Shown: positions 23,111-34,837 of the stretch, in pieces | How the letters are laid out: each line of letters opens with the position of its first letter | Position numbering within the stretch: position 1 is the stretch's first letter | NCBI GenBank assembly: GCA_023627715.1 | Contig: JAMAHW010000003.1 | Location: 496,001-560,000, forward strand | Length of the DNA stretch: 64,000 nt | DNA from: Periconia sp. R9002 | Taxonomy: Eukaryota > Ascomycota > Dothideomycetes > Pleosporales > Periconiaceae | Direction: 5' to 3' | Program-made: the position numbers and the translations under genes | Notes under the pieces: model-generated | What the model was told of the DNA's origin: nothing | Seen by the model: the letters and a program-made list of their open reading frames with translations, nothing else | Databases searched by the model: none

Positions 23111-26100
23111 GGAAACAAAGATTCAGTGGGTCGAGTCCTAGCGGGGCAAAGTCCCAGTAGTTGAATCCCTCGTGGAAGAAATCTACTGGAACGGTGCGCC
23201 GTCCCAAGATGCGGAAAGGGTTCCTCGGGACCGTGTCTGGCAGGTCAAGAAGAAACCGCGGGGAAGAAGATGGACGGCTGGCTGGCTTAGCGAGTCGCAG
23301 AGGGCACGGCGACAACCAATGAGAAGAAGCGAGGCGTGCTTGGAAATGTCGTACCGAAAAGGATGTTGAAAATCAGCAACGGACGAAGGCAATGCACGGT
23401 GGCGAGGGTAGAAGGGCCTATGAAGAGGGAGGATGTTTGCTGGCGGGTTGCAGTGCTGGAGAGGCAGACGACGTGTGTGCAGCCGTGCGGAGAGCAACGG
23501 CGAGGAGGCGTGAGAGGGCGATGATCGTCTGAGCGGGGATGGGTACGCTTATACTCGCTATCGACTAGGAAGCCAGACGTAAAGTGCCGGGGGCAGGGAG
23601 TGCTAGGAAGCAGAACCCGACCACATCCAGGTCGCGTCGTACAAGAAAAGACAAGACGTAGCGTGGAGAGATATCGAGTACCTTGGGTACACAGAAGGTA
23701 TGTAAGTATGTACGTTTTTGCAAGCACCATGTATTCCTCGGTGCTCGGCACTCAAACATCCAAAAATCAACTCACCTGAAATGGATGATCCTTGACAGCG
23801 GTTTCCACAGTGCCGGGCCTTCCTCCTACTTATAAAAACCACAAGCAGCGTGCAGGTGTGCTCCAAGGCGCTCAGGTCACTAGGGGGACAGTGGAGATGC
23901 ATCTTCTTGGATAGGATTGAGGGCTGGGGGTGACTTCGTAATGGGCGCCAGCGTGAGCACTATTGCTAGGCTGGGGAGGGAGGGGGGTGGTGGGGGACGT
24001 AATGTAATTTCTTGTGCCCGGTCGGTCGTCCAACTGTGCGTCCAACTCCCTGCCAAAACTAACTCGGTCTTATGTAACCATCATCTGTCTTCTTTCTCCT
24101 TCCCCCTTCTCTATACAGCTACTAATTTGGTTACCCAGGCATCCCATCTTGATCCTGCAACATCATCTCGCTGCATTACTGTCATCGGTCTCAGCGACCT
24201 TCTTGATGGTACGTACGACAGTAGGTATCCGTCTCATACTCTGATTGACCCATGTGCTTTATGCCTGCCTGGCTGATCCGCAGCCTGATATCAATGTCGA
24301 CACAACCCAAACGCCATCAAAACGACGGCTGGGAGATCGAGCAATTAGTGACGGCGCGATGTTAAATGGAGCCTCTTAGAGGGAGATTCGCCCCACAGAG
24401 CGCGACGCTTGCGGCCTGTAGTGCTACTATGCATTATCGTATTGTGGGACAAATGATCGCAGTGCTTGCCGTGCATCCCACACCAAGGCATTGAACTTCA
24501 CGGAAAACCCCCCTGATGAAGCATGAGTAGAAGGCTGCCATTTGCTCGCCACAAATGAGCGTCAGTTTGAAGCTAATGTGGCTGCGTTGAACGTCGCTTT
24601 GTAAAGACATGCAGCAATAGCGAGGACCGGGAAGGGCCCTGAACAAATGGTGAAGATCCTGGGGATCTGCGCACAGACGCTGCCACAACAGACAAGACAG
24701 CACCGGCGCAAAGTTTGTTTGAGTAGAGGTGTGCAGTCCCCGCAGGGCTCGTGTGTTGGCTTGACGTCCGGGTCAAGCCCATCAGCAATAGAACATCAAG
24801 CCTCCCCAAGTCTGCCTGCTTATGGTATGGTTGTAAACCGCAGCGTCATACCTGACAGCCCGACGGAGAGAATCCGCTCCATCTTGGATGCGGTGACTTT
24901 TTCCAAACAACGTGTCGAAACGTGCCGCTTGACGGGTCTGTTGAGTGGTACACGACGACGGAGCGGGAACGGGACGGGACTGAAGTTTATGAGCACGCTC
25001 CTGAAGTTGGCTCTAGAGAGGGTCTCCGCCCCGTAAAACCCTGACTTCGGATGTAACCGACGAACGTGATATGAATCACATAATTGCTAGCGGTACTGCA
25101 TGAATCATGCAGTACATGATACTCTGATATTGTCAATTGCAAGAATTCCGATCGATTGAATCCTTCTTGTACTCCCTACTTGCACGCTTCTCGTGACTGT
25201 GCAAGGGGTAAGTGCTCGCCACATGTCCATGTTAGTCTCCCCTTATGTGTGTACACTTGCGATGTCTGGTCACCACTACGGCCAATTCAATCCGGTCAAT
25301 GACCGCTTGGTTGGGATGACGGGGTATTGGCAAAGTGGATCTATAGCATATATATGTGTATCAACTACAAAATCAATCCAGGCAGGTTGTAAATGTTGTT
25401 ACCTAGATTCTCCTTGGAATGCACCGTTTATCCTGCAGTGGTGCACCCACTCATTGAGTCCGTGAATGCCCAGTCGAGCATGACAGTCAGCCTCCAGGAC
25501 AGTCTGGTTTGAATTCAATACACAGTAGCTGGTCTTCACCCATGCGAAGTCCTTGATTTGAACATGCGTTATCTTTCAAGGGTAACATGCGTTAGTCCGT
25601 TCTGAGAACGATGGGAACGGCGCAGCAAGTCGCGCCGAGTGGTGAACAGGCGAGGGAGGGTCAATGTGACGTGCAGAAATTAGCGGCTTTCAACGGAGCG
25701 GGGTCAAACACTCGATGATTCTATTTGCTAACATGACCCAGCCAACTCGAAGATGCAGTAGGCCCTAAAGCATATCGCAAGGCAAGGTGACCGATTCTCT
25801 GAGTATCCCCGATCTCGAACAGAGAGTAGAGTCTTGCGAAGAGAAAATTCAGTTATGGCCATGGTGGGCGACAATCACATGCGTAAAACCATGTCTATCA
25901 GCCAGGCATGTTCTCTCCAAATGTCGCGGTGAGAAAAATCTGCTTCGTGCCTGAGCGGGCCGCGTATGCTTGTTGCTTGGATCATCATTGGAACGGGGTG
26001 ATCGGTACAGCTTCTGTATAATTCTGGCGCGGGCTGCTTAATTGAGGATGCCGTGCATATGGAGGATCGGTTGATGCCGTGTCAGATCACGTGAGATCGT

Positions 26101-26431
26101 GTAGCATTAGTAACGTTTGAATGGGTTCCAAATGTTTTAATCTCGACGAAGAGCCGGAAACGAGCAAATGGCTAATTCGATGTCGGGTGTGTTCATAAAG
26201 CAAGTGAGTGATTTGGCATGATGTATGACGGTAAATACCCTGTTATGTAACATGGTTTGCTTAGTCACTAGATTTCGGGATTACGTTAATCCGAACTTCA
26301 CCCTTCCGATTACCATGCTTCCGTAGTAGCAACAGACATCAGTCACTCTTTGTCTTGGGGCGCATCGCGCGCATCGCTATGCTGCCAAAAGTTCGCGATT
26401 GCGCAGCTTATAACGACTAAACGAATCGAAA
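23111..26431. other. 3.3-kb intergenic region between divergent genes
   Basis: Separates the Zn2Cys6 factor (minus) from CFT2 (plus). Open frames on both strands between 23.1 and 25.5 kb reach about 150 codons but lack motifs and look like chance. The region holds a perfect 23-bp palindrome (annotated) and CACGTG at about 26088. It presumably includes both promoters, most of it on the transcription-factor side. Confidence 0.5.
25093..25115. repeat. Perfect 23-bp palindrome
   Basis: Arms GTACTGCATGA and TCATGCAGTAC are exact reverse complements around a single central A. It lies in the intergenic region 2 kb upstream of the transcription-factor start and 1.3 kb upstream of CFT2. It could be a dimeric protein-binding site or a small cruciform. 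Function unknown. Confidence 0.7.
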
Positions 26432-29332
26432 ATGTTCAATTTCACGCCTCTCCTAGGTGCGCAATCGGCGTCACCAGCATCCCAGTCCCTACTAGAGTTC
26501 GACGGCGGCGTCAAGGTGCTGGTAGACATCGGTTGGGACGAGAGTTTCGACGCTGGGAAGCTGAAGGAGCTTGAAAAACACGTATCAACACTCTCCTTCA
26601 TATTACTTACTCACGCGACCACGGCACATCTTGGGGCCTTTGTCCATTGCTGCAAGCACTTTCCACTCTTCACACGCATACCCATCTACGCGACCACGCC
26701 GGTCATATCTCTTGGAAGAACGCTTCTACAAGACTTGTATGAGTCGACACCCCTCGCATGCTCTACAGTTCCTACTGATGCGCTTGCCGAGTCGTCTTTC
26801 TCATTCGCGTCTTTGAAAGATGGTAGCAATCCCAATATACTCATGCAGGCGCCAACACCTGAGGAGATTGCAAACTATTTTGGACTCATCAACGCGCTCA
26901 AATATTCGCAACCACATCAGCCACTCCCTTCACCATTCTCGCCGCCACTAAGTGGTCTTACTATCACCGCATACAGCGCAGGCCACACGTTGGGAGGGAC
27001 GATATGGCATATACAACATAACATGGAATCAGTAGTGTATGCTGTTGATTGGAATCAGGCTAAAGAACACGTTCTTTCTGGTGCAGCATGGCTGGGGGGA
27101 CCTGGAACTGGAGGGTCTGAAGTTTTGGAGCAATTACGCCGCCCGACCGCTATGATATGTAGCAGCAGAGGTTCATCGGGTGTTTCCAAGCAGCGCAACA
27201 AGCGCGATGAAGCTCTCCTGTCAATGATCAGGGATACTGTCGCAAATGGTGGTTCTGTCTTGATACCAACAGATTCAAGTGCGCGCATTCTCGAACTGGC
27301 GTATCTCTTGGAGGAGACATGGCAGAAGGAGACTGTCAAGTCCGAGAGCAACAGTCATCTCAGAAATGCGAAGCTCTATCTTGCCAGTCGGACAGCTGGG
27401 GCTACCATGAGGTATGTGCGTAGTATGTTGGAATGGATGGAGGAGGGTATCGTAAAGGAATTCGAGACTGCCACTGGTGCCCAAGAAGCGCAGGAACAGA
27501 GGCGCAACCGTGGGCAGCAGAGCGGCGCCAAAGGCGAAGACGACAAACCTCGTGCTCCCTTTGACTTCAAACATGTTAATTTGATTGAACGCAAATCACG
27601 AGTATCACGAATGCTAAACACCAACGAACCTCGCGTCATTCTTGCCAGTGATACATCTCTTGAATGGGGGTTTTCAAAGGACGCCGTTAGGAATCTTGCA
27701 TCCGATGAACGCAACCTCATTGTTCTCACAGAGCGAATTGCTGATTACAATACCGAGCACAAAGGTTTAGGCACTTATCTCTGGAACTTGTGGACTGAAC
27801 GTAGTGCTTCAGCTGATTCGCAAGGACTTGGTGCAGCCGTCGTAAACACTTCCGGGGAAAATGTTTCATTACGATCGTATCAGGCCATTGCACTCCAAGG
27901 AAATGAACTTCCGCTGTACCAACAGTATCTGGCCACGCAACGACAACTCCAAAATACTATGCAGGGCGATTCCGGCACTGCCCTGGAGACATCTGCTGAT
28001 GTGGTGGATGATCGCTCTTCCTCTTCCTCTGATACATCGGAAGATTCAGATATCGAATACCAAGGCAAGGCCTTGAACACAGCAACCACCCTCCAACATG
28101 CCCGCAACAAACTCGGCTTGAGTGATGCGGAATTGGGAATCAATATTCTCATCAGGCGCAAGAACGTGTATGATTATGAGGTGAGAGGGAAGAAGGGCAG
28201 AGAGAAAATGTTTCCTTACGTAGCGAAACGCCGACGGGCAGATGATTTTGGAGATTTGATTCGACCCGAAGAATTTGTCCGTGCGGATGAGAATGATGAA
28301 GTTGGCGGCGAAACACTACGCGGCGACAACTCCAAGAAGGAGAACGCCGTGGGGCAAAAACGGAGATGGGAGAGTGTCGCTGTTCCAGGAGAGACTGGTC
28401 GTCGAGCGCTCAATGGCGCCTCCAAGCGTCGCAGAGGCGATTCCAACGGCGCCGGCGCAAACGACGACGTAGAATCATCCGAGGACGAACCAGAAGAGGA
28501 CCCGGCCAAGATCGAAGGTCCCTCCAAGATCATCGTGGGAACAGAGACGCTACAGCTACACTGCCGCGTAGCCTTTGTCGACTTCTCCGGGCTACACGAC
28601 CGACGCACCGTTCAGATGATGATGCCTCTGATCAAGCCGCGCAAACTCATCCTCGTCGCCGGCAACGAAGCCGAAACCAACGACCTCGCCGATGACTGCC
28701 GCAAAGTGCTCAACGCCAACCTCGACGACGCCGCCAGCGCAGTCGACGTCTTCGTCCCCACCAACGGCATGGTCATCAACGCCAGCGTCGACACAAACTC
28801 GTGGTCCGTCAAACTCAGCCGCAACATGGTCCGCAAACTGCACTGGCAAAAAGTCCGCGGCCTCGGCGTCGTGGCCATCACGGGCAGACTGGCCGCCGCG
28901 TCCCTCGAACCCACCCCCAACAAGGAAGAAGACGCCGCCGTGGCCAAGAAGAAGGCGAAGTTAGACGTCGCGGTCGCGTCGCATGCCGGCGGCGGCGACG
29001 ACGACAAAATGGACACGACACCCATCCTCGACGTCGTGCCCGCCAACATGGCCACGGCTGTTCGCTCCGTCGCCCAACCGTTCCACGTCGGCGACCTCCG
29101 CCTCGCTGATCTGCGCCGCATCATGCAGGCTTCGGGCATGACGGCCGAGTTTCGCGGCGAAGGCGTGCTCGTCATCAATGGCACCGTGGCCGTGCGTAAG
29201 ACGGCCACCGGCAAGATCGAGGTCGATGGCGGCGCGTATAGCTTCTCGGACCCCAAGGGTGCGCAGAACTTCACCTTCTTCCAGGTCAAGAAGAAGATAT
29301 ACGAGGGCTTGGCTGTTGTGGCTGGGGGTTAG
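26432..29332 (+). CDS. CFT2: Cleavage and polyadenylation specificity factor subunit 2 (CPSF100 / Cft2)
   Basis: Subunit of the nuclear pre-mRNA 3'-end cleavage and polyadenylation machinery, partner of the CPSF73/Ysh1 endonuclease. 966 residues, no intron. The N-terminal metallo-beta-lactamase fold starts at residue 1 (MFNFTPLLG ... LLEFDGG) and includes LLTHATTAHLGAF, where the HxHxDH metal-binding motif of active family members is degenerate, as expected for this non-catalytic paralogue. It is followed by SAGHTLGGTIWHI and VVYAVDWNQAKEHVL-like strands, the beta-CASP domain, a long acidic/basic disordered linker (about 520-690) and the C-terminal domain (FVDFSGLHDRRTVQMMMPLIKPRKLILV). Codon use shifts to very GC-rich in the last 900 bp. 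The start codon gives the family N-terminus directly. Confidence 0.95.
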   Translation: MFNFTPLLGAQSASPASQSLLEFDGGVKVLVDIGWDESFDAGKLKELEKHVSTLSFILLTHATTAHLGAFVHCCKHFPLFTRIPIYATTPVISLGRTLLQDLYESTPLACSTVPTDALAESSFSFASLKDGSNPNILMQAPTPEEIANYFGLINALKYSQPHQPLPSPFSPPLSGLTITAYSAGHTLGGTIWHIQHNMESVVYAVDWNQAKEHVLSGAAWLGGPGTGGSEVLEQLRRPTAMICSSRGSSGVSKQRNKRDEALLSMIRDTVANGGSVLIPTDSSARILELAYLLEETWQKETVKSESNSHLRNAKLYLASRTAGATMRYVRSMLEWMEEGIVKEFETATGAQEAQEQRRNRGQQSGAKGEDDKPRAPFDFKHVNLIERKSRVSRMLNTNEPRVILASDTSLEWGFSKDAVRNLASDERNLIVLTERIADYNTEHKGLGTYLWNLWTERSASADSQGLGAAVVNTSGENVSLRSYQAIALQGNELPLYQQYLATQRQLQNTMQGDSGTALETSADVVDDRSSSSSDTSEDSDIEYQGKALNTATTLQHARNKLGLSDAELGINILIRRKNVYDYEVRGKKGREKMFPYVAKRRRADDFGDLIRPEEFVRADENDEVGGETLRGDNSKKENAVGQKRRWESVAVPGETGRRALNGASKRRRGDSNGAGANDDVESSEDEPEEDPAKIEGPSKIIVGTETLQLHCRVAFVDFSGLHDRRTVQMMMPLIKPRKLILVAGNEAETNDLADDCRKVLNANLDDAASAVDVFVPTNGMVINASVDTNSWSVKLSRNMVRKLHWQKVRGLGVVAITGRLAAASLEPTPNKEEDAAVAKKKAKLDVAVASHAGGGDDDKMDTTPILDVVPANMATAVRSVAQPFHVGDLRLADLRRIMQASGMTAEFRGEGVLVINGTVAVRKTATGKIEVDGGAYSFSDPKGAQNFTFFQVKKKIYEGLAVVAGG

Positions 29333-30108
29333 CTGGTGAAGAGGAGGAGGAGGATGCTGGAGTTAGGGTTTCCCTGGTTGATGGACTGTGTGGCCTGCAA
29401 TGTATGCATCTATGTGTAATTTTAACTGTGGGGATTTTGAGTTTATTTTGGCAAATGGATGTTATGTGTTCTCTACATCAATGGGATTATTAGTCAAGTT
29501 ATCAAATGCATACACATACTCATATGATTTCACAGAATGATCACAAACAGATGGTTGCAAGGATAATCGTTCATATCATGAATAGTCTATTCGTCATTGA
29601 AGTGGCACTGGAACAGCAAGAAAGAGAGATAGAGAAAAATGTCTATTGTTCCACCTCAGGTAAACCGATACACATGCCGATCCTCCTTCTGTACTCCAAA
29701 TGTAAGAAACCCAGAGGTGAAAAAAACGCGCCGTCTCAGACACTATGTTGATAGCTTGCAATAATGTCCCTCCCGCTGGTTTGCCATCAACAGCCGATCG
29801 AAAATGGTTAAAGAAATGGGAGCCCTGACCGCTAAAAAATCAAGCAAACGAAGAGTCGTGAGAAAAGGCTGCGTCACACACAGCCATGCCGTACAGATGA
29901 AGAAGCTCATGAAAGAACATCAGTGGGACAGAAGGGGTGTATGTTTATCCGATCATTATACATTGGGCATCTAACGCAACCTTTTTGGTATAGGCCGCGA
30001 AGTATCTCAGTCGCTCTCGTAAATCTGGGCTTAAAGAGTAGACAGAGAGTATGAGTCGGCAATGGGAGACGTAGCATCTGCCAGATTAAATAGTCTGACG
30101 GATGTTGC
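29333..30108. other. Intergenic region between convergent genes
   Basis: About 780 bp between CFT2 (plus) and the RBR ligase (minus). AT-rich 3'-UTR-like sequence. No gene or strong repeat seen. Confidence 0.5.
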
Positions 30109-31923
30109 TCATGTCAGGGAAACGATGAATTCCCAGTTCCCTACGCATGTGTTAGTTTCAAGAACAAAGCTATGTATGATTGAGCATATCATCGCGTAGC
30201 AATGTGATTGCCTCGCGGTATCAATACCATATAAAAAGTCACAGAAACGTCCTGACTAGGGGTGTGCACACAGATAAATAAAACTATGCAGGAGAAGACA
30301 TACCTTGTTTTAAGTTCTCAGCTGTATCGTTAAGCAAGATAATACGACGCTTGTTACAATACGCTGTCTTATCCATCATGTCGACCTTCAACCCTTGCAG
30401 TTGATCAATGGGTTTCTCGAACATTTCTGACAAGTTTTCGACGGCCATCTCGAGATCTTTCTGGTTGTCCTCGAAGATCTCAGTGAGGTTGTTGCGTGCG
30501 AGGTAATAGGCAAATGCATACGTCCACTTTAGCGTTTGTCGGCATTGCTGAAGAGCCTGTGATGCTGTATCCAAGTACTGAACCTCGATCCACGACATTC
30601 CTGTAGTGTTTTGAAGCTGCTGCATTTTCTTCTCCGTTTTCAAGTAGATGTCCTTGTCTAGTTTTGCCGACTGTTCGTGGTTGGCGTAACGATTGTAGTA
30701 GTGAAGATATCGCTCGAGCGACTGCCTTGACTTGGCTTGGGCATCTCTAGCTTCCGAGCCACTCTTCTCCTCGAAACGATTGCAGTTGTACCAGCTAGTG
30801 CCGTGTTCAGACCACACGCCCATGCACATCCAGCAAAACTCATTGCGACATTTCCTGCAAGTCATGTGATTGCAGCCCCCGTTCTTTTCTATAGTCGAGT
30901 GGCACTTGGGACACTCTTTGGTATTGGCTGATATCCAGTTAGCGGTCTCTGAATCGTCCTCACATTTCTTGAGCCATTTCTTCACCAAGCCGCAAGGTGC
31001 AGGTTGGTGATCGCTCAGTGAGCAGCCAAAACAGAAGTAGTGTCCGCAATCGCAGTTCACTGTTGGGACAATCCGCGGGAGTTCCCGGTCCTTCACGGAA
31101 CATTCGACAGCGTAAACGCAGTTTGGAGCGGGACACCACCGCAGGTTCTCTTTATCGTCGACGTAGGTACGGGTAAGTAATTCATGGTACCTGTTCGAAT
31201 GGGTAAGTATGCATCTAGTACCACTCCCGCAATAGTAAACGTACCTGTCGCGAAGGTCCTCGCCTACCAACAAATCCAACGATTTGGAGTCCACTATCCT
31301 GTTGCACTTGTCTCCAGGGCACCTAATACGGGCAGCCTCTCCTTCATCCTTGATCTTGGTATACAAATATTGCCGATAGCAGTCCACGCAGAAACGATGT
31401 CCACACTTCATGGCGAAGGTCTCCAGAGCATCACCATCCTCGCAGCAGATCTCACACGTGAAGCCCTTGACTTGAATTATCTTGGGTGGATTTGTAGTCG
31501 AAGCCTCGCCGAGCCCTGCGCTTTCCAATATCTCCTCCGGATTTTCCATGTATCGATCGATGAGACGCTCCTTGTTCCATCGCAGGTGCCGGAGGAGGAT
31601 GGCTGTGGCTTCGGGTGGTTGGACAAGAATACTTGAAACTTCGGCGATCTGCTTGTCCTGCGAGGCTTGGATCTGAGAAGGGTCAAAAACTTTGAAATCA
31701 ACCTCGTAGGCCTGCTTGGTTGACTTGATATCCTTGTCCTGGCTTTCGAACCCCACGTCTTGGTCGTCCATGTCCAGATCCGAGTCTGGGAGTACATGTC
31801 AGCATTGCTGTTGATTAGCAGCTAGAGCCCGTGGTACTCACCATCGTCAAAATCGGCTTCACTATCCTCCATGAACTCGTCCTGGCTTGCCTGGGAGCTG
31901 TTAAAGTCGTCGTCTGATTCCAT
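30109..31923 (-). CDS. Ariadne-family RBR E3 ubiquitin ligase
   Basis: RING-between-RING ligase that passes ubiquitin from E2 via a catalytic Cys. Four exons: 31842-31923, 31245-31785, 30304-31190 and 30109-30140; 513 residues. Order: acidic N-terminus, UBA-like segment (about 75-125), RING1 (CEICCEDGDALETFAMKCGHRFC from about 138), IBR (WCPAPNCVYAVEC ... CDCGHYFCFGC), Rcat (CPKCHSTIEKNGGCNHMTC, with catalytic Cys at about 314) and a C-terminal Ariadne domain ending GNWEFIVSLT. The last exon of 32 nt is reached through a 163-nt intron with donor GTATGT and branch CTAAC; without it the frame stops after a few unrelated residues. The 54-nt intron 31191-31244 is 3n and stop-free. Homologue of animal ARIH1 and yeast HEL1. 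Confidence 0.93.
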
Positions 31924-32517
31924 GGTGGCGGCGGTGGTGGTGTCGGGGGTGGCGGGCAGTTCTATTCCCGACTCTGGTGTTTTCTTCTTGCGTGAGACGT
32001 GTGATACCGAAAGGGTGTCTCCCAGGTCTTCTGCCTTGCGCTTGCAAGCGGAGGGAGGCGTGGTGATATAGGTTGGTAGTGCTGATCCCGCCGCGATGAC
32101 GAGACCAGGCTACTACGAGCGAAAGTGGCGTCGAATCGAGAACGGAGTAGGGTGGGTGAGTTGGACGGGGTCGAAGGATTTAGGCACAGCAGGCAGCAGG
32201 CAGAAAAAGAAGGGCAAGGTAAAAGGCGGGTGGGTAGTTGGTCAGCTTGAGAATACAGGAAAGAGTCACAAGAGAGGGTGTCGGAATGGGTTGCGCTGGA
32301 AGGTGCGGGCAGTCGGGACGCCCAAGCTAGTCCCCTTTGGGACCTTATAGGTGCCTTCTCGAGTTTCACCCTCACGTGCCATGCCAGCACCGCCTACTCA
32401 TACAGTGGGGTTCTACAATTCATCACACCAGGGAGCCTTTAATATCAGGATATGTTGCTTGTGGCCGTGCATTAGGCAGCACATGTTAACATATACCCAT
32501 ATGTATATACCTGCTGT
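31924..32517. other. Intergenic region between tandem minus-strand genes
   Basis: 594 bp between the eIF2B-epsilon stop and the RBR ligase start. It should hold the RBR promoter. Pyrimidine-rich on the minus strand near the RBR start. No gene seen. Confidence 0.5.
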
Positions 32518-34837
32518 TTAGTCGGAATCCTCCTCCTCCTCATCCTCCTCCTCTTCACTGCTTTCCTCACCCGATGACTGATTGAGGAAATCAACCAATT
32601 GTTGCGTCTTGCCTCGTACCTTTTTCATGTCCTCATTTTCCACGCTCCTTGCATCGTCCCACCATTGCAAGATGCCATCGTCTTCGATCGTCTCTAACTC
32701 CACCAGTTTGGTAGCGGTGGTCAGCAGTATAGATTCTCCATTCTCGCGGTGTGCCAAGTCTGCTTGCAAGAGCAGCATGAAGTCCACTTGATCCACTTTG
32801 CTTGCTGAACTCTTGTCGAAAATAGACCGGTCCACGAGATCTTTGTGTTCACCAAACACTTGCGCGACGGCTTCACGTATGCTTGTTCCGGAGCCGATGA
32901 GCTGGACAATGCGCTTCACAAACGCCGAAACAACTGAACGACGGACTTGATGGTCTGATGCGTTGGTGCTCATCCGCAGCGCTGTCAGTTCTAATTGAAT
33001 GTTCGCGGATTCATGGCCTTCCACAAGTGAATCGTAAATACTAGCCGATGCGTCCTGGTCAAAATTGTGAGCGTGGGCACTGTCTTCCGACCCAACGGAC
33101 ACAAAACTGCCCGCAGCTGACCGGACTGGTCCCTGGTGGAAATAGTCCTCATCTGATTCGGAATTAAGTGTCGAGATAGATTCGGTAGAAAGTGAAAGTT
33201 GTGGAAGGTTGTACACTACGTCTGTTAGTTGGCTGTACTTGTATACTGCCAATAAAAAGGACAACTTGGAAAGCTTACCTGGACCAGTTGGGACGAGGCT
33301 ATCCACAACCTCATCCTCGTCCTCCTCGTCCGAGTCCTGATACTCAAAACCAACTCCTCCCTTGCCAACCACAGCAGTATCCGGTTCTCCTTGAAGAGCT
33401 CCTTGCCCATCGTCGGATTTTCGCTTCATCTTCGTAATCCGCGAGCCACCACGTACGGTGGTTCCTTCACTTATGCTGACACCATACGAAATGAGTGCAC
33501 CATCCTCAACAATACATCTCTTTCCTATGGACGCTTCGTTGGCAATTACGGACTTGCCAATGACACAGCCGTCGCCAATGCTTGCATAGTCCCAAATGTA
33601 CGCGCCATCTATCTTGACGCCTTTACCAATGTAACAGTGGCGACCAATTATGCTGTTAGAGATGACGCTACCGTCCCCAATGCTTGTTGCTCGTCCAATC
33701 GCAGTTTTTGCGTTGAGAATACAGTCGCGAGCCAGGATGACGCCATCTTCCTTGTAAATGTTGCCCTTGCCTAGGCGATAAGTTTGTCCTTGGACGAGAT
33801 TGCTGTCCGGACATAACGGATATGCCCATCTTGATATGATATCCTTGCTGACGGAATCGTAGGCGTGGAGGTTCCTAACCCGTGCGGCGTAGTAGTCCGA
33901 AACGATGTGAGTGTGGATAGTCTTTCCATTAAGTTCATAGTCTTTCAGCACACTGTGCAGAAACCCTTTGCGAGGGGCCTGGAAATCAAAGTTGTCGCTC
34001 CAGAGCGCCAAGACGTCCGGTGTGCAAATGTCTATACCGCAGTCTATCAGATCCTGGCGAATTTCCAGCTCCTGATTCTCCTTGAGCAAATCAGGATCAA
34101 TGGAGAGATGGTGTGTCTGTTCCCTGTTGGGCATCTGCTCAAAGTGTAGGCATCGATCCTTGATCGGGTCGATCACAAACACGGGACTCGTTCCCTGCGC
34201 TTTAGTCCTGTGCTTTGTCCCCGCCTCTCGTAACACCATAGTCATAATGGCATTCTTGTCCTTTGCACGACGTGCCCGGTGGGCAGCAAGTACACTCTCC
34301 AGCGGCACATTGCTAACAACGTCTCCATATACTAGCAGAAAATCTCCGACGAGGAGGCCTCGCGTATCGAGATCGCGCATTGCGTCGCCAATGGAGTGGG
34401 ACGTTGACTGGATAAGCTCCAGTCTGGAAAAGGGCGAGGAGCGCTTTGCCGTCCATTTGGAACGAGAAATGTATTCCTCCACCTGGTCTTTGTGTGCGCC
34501 GCAGTATACAAAAATCTCCTCGACGCCGGCGTTGGCTAGGAATTCAAATGTGTATTCGATGAGCGGGGTATTCGCAAGGGGTAGAAGACACTGCATGCAG
34601 GTTAGAAGAGCGCATCGTCCGTAGCAGGAGTCTACAAACCCTCGGACGCTCAAGCGTGAAGGGACTAAAGCGCGTCTCGAAGGGGTCGGCTAGAATCTGC
34701 AAGAATTGACGTCAACACTTCATCGTAAAGTCAGGCAGCAGCGGCGCAAAGCTTACCACCGCTTGGAGGGGTTCATCGCGGTCGTCTTCGGCCCCCTTCT
34801 TGTCGTTTGACTGTCCCTTCTTTCCCTTTGGCGGCAT
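32518..34837 (-). CDS. GCD6: Translation initiation factor eIF2B subunit epsilon (Gcd6)
   Basis: Catalytic subunit of the guanine-nucleotide exchange factor that recycles eIF2-GDP; cytosolic. Four exons: 34757-34837, 34640-34696, 33279-34590 and 32518-33215; 715 residues. Lys-rich N-terminus, then the nucleotidyltransferase-like domain ([41 protein letters not shown] in pieces across two introns), left-handed beta-helix hexapeptide repeats (SIIGRHCYIGKGVKIDGAYI), an acidic linker and a C-terminal W2/HEAT domain with the aromatic-acidic end (ILQWWDDARS), finishing in a Glu/Asp run. Joining exons 1-3 restores the family N-terminus exactly. Intron 2 (49 nt) has the weak donor GTTTGT. Intron 3 (63 nt, GTAAGC ... 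CTAAC ... TAG) is 3n and stop-free. Confidence 0.95.

Noticed and set aside
28141..29332. Signs of horizontal transfer in the GC-rich end of CFT2
   Set aside because: The compositional shift occurs inside one continuous conserved protein, so local codon bias is a simpler explanation.
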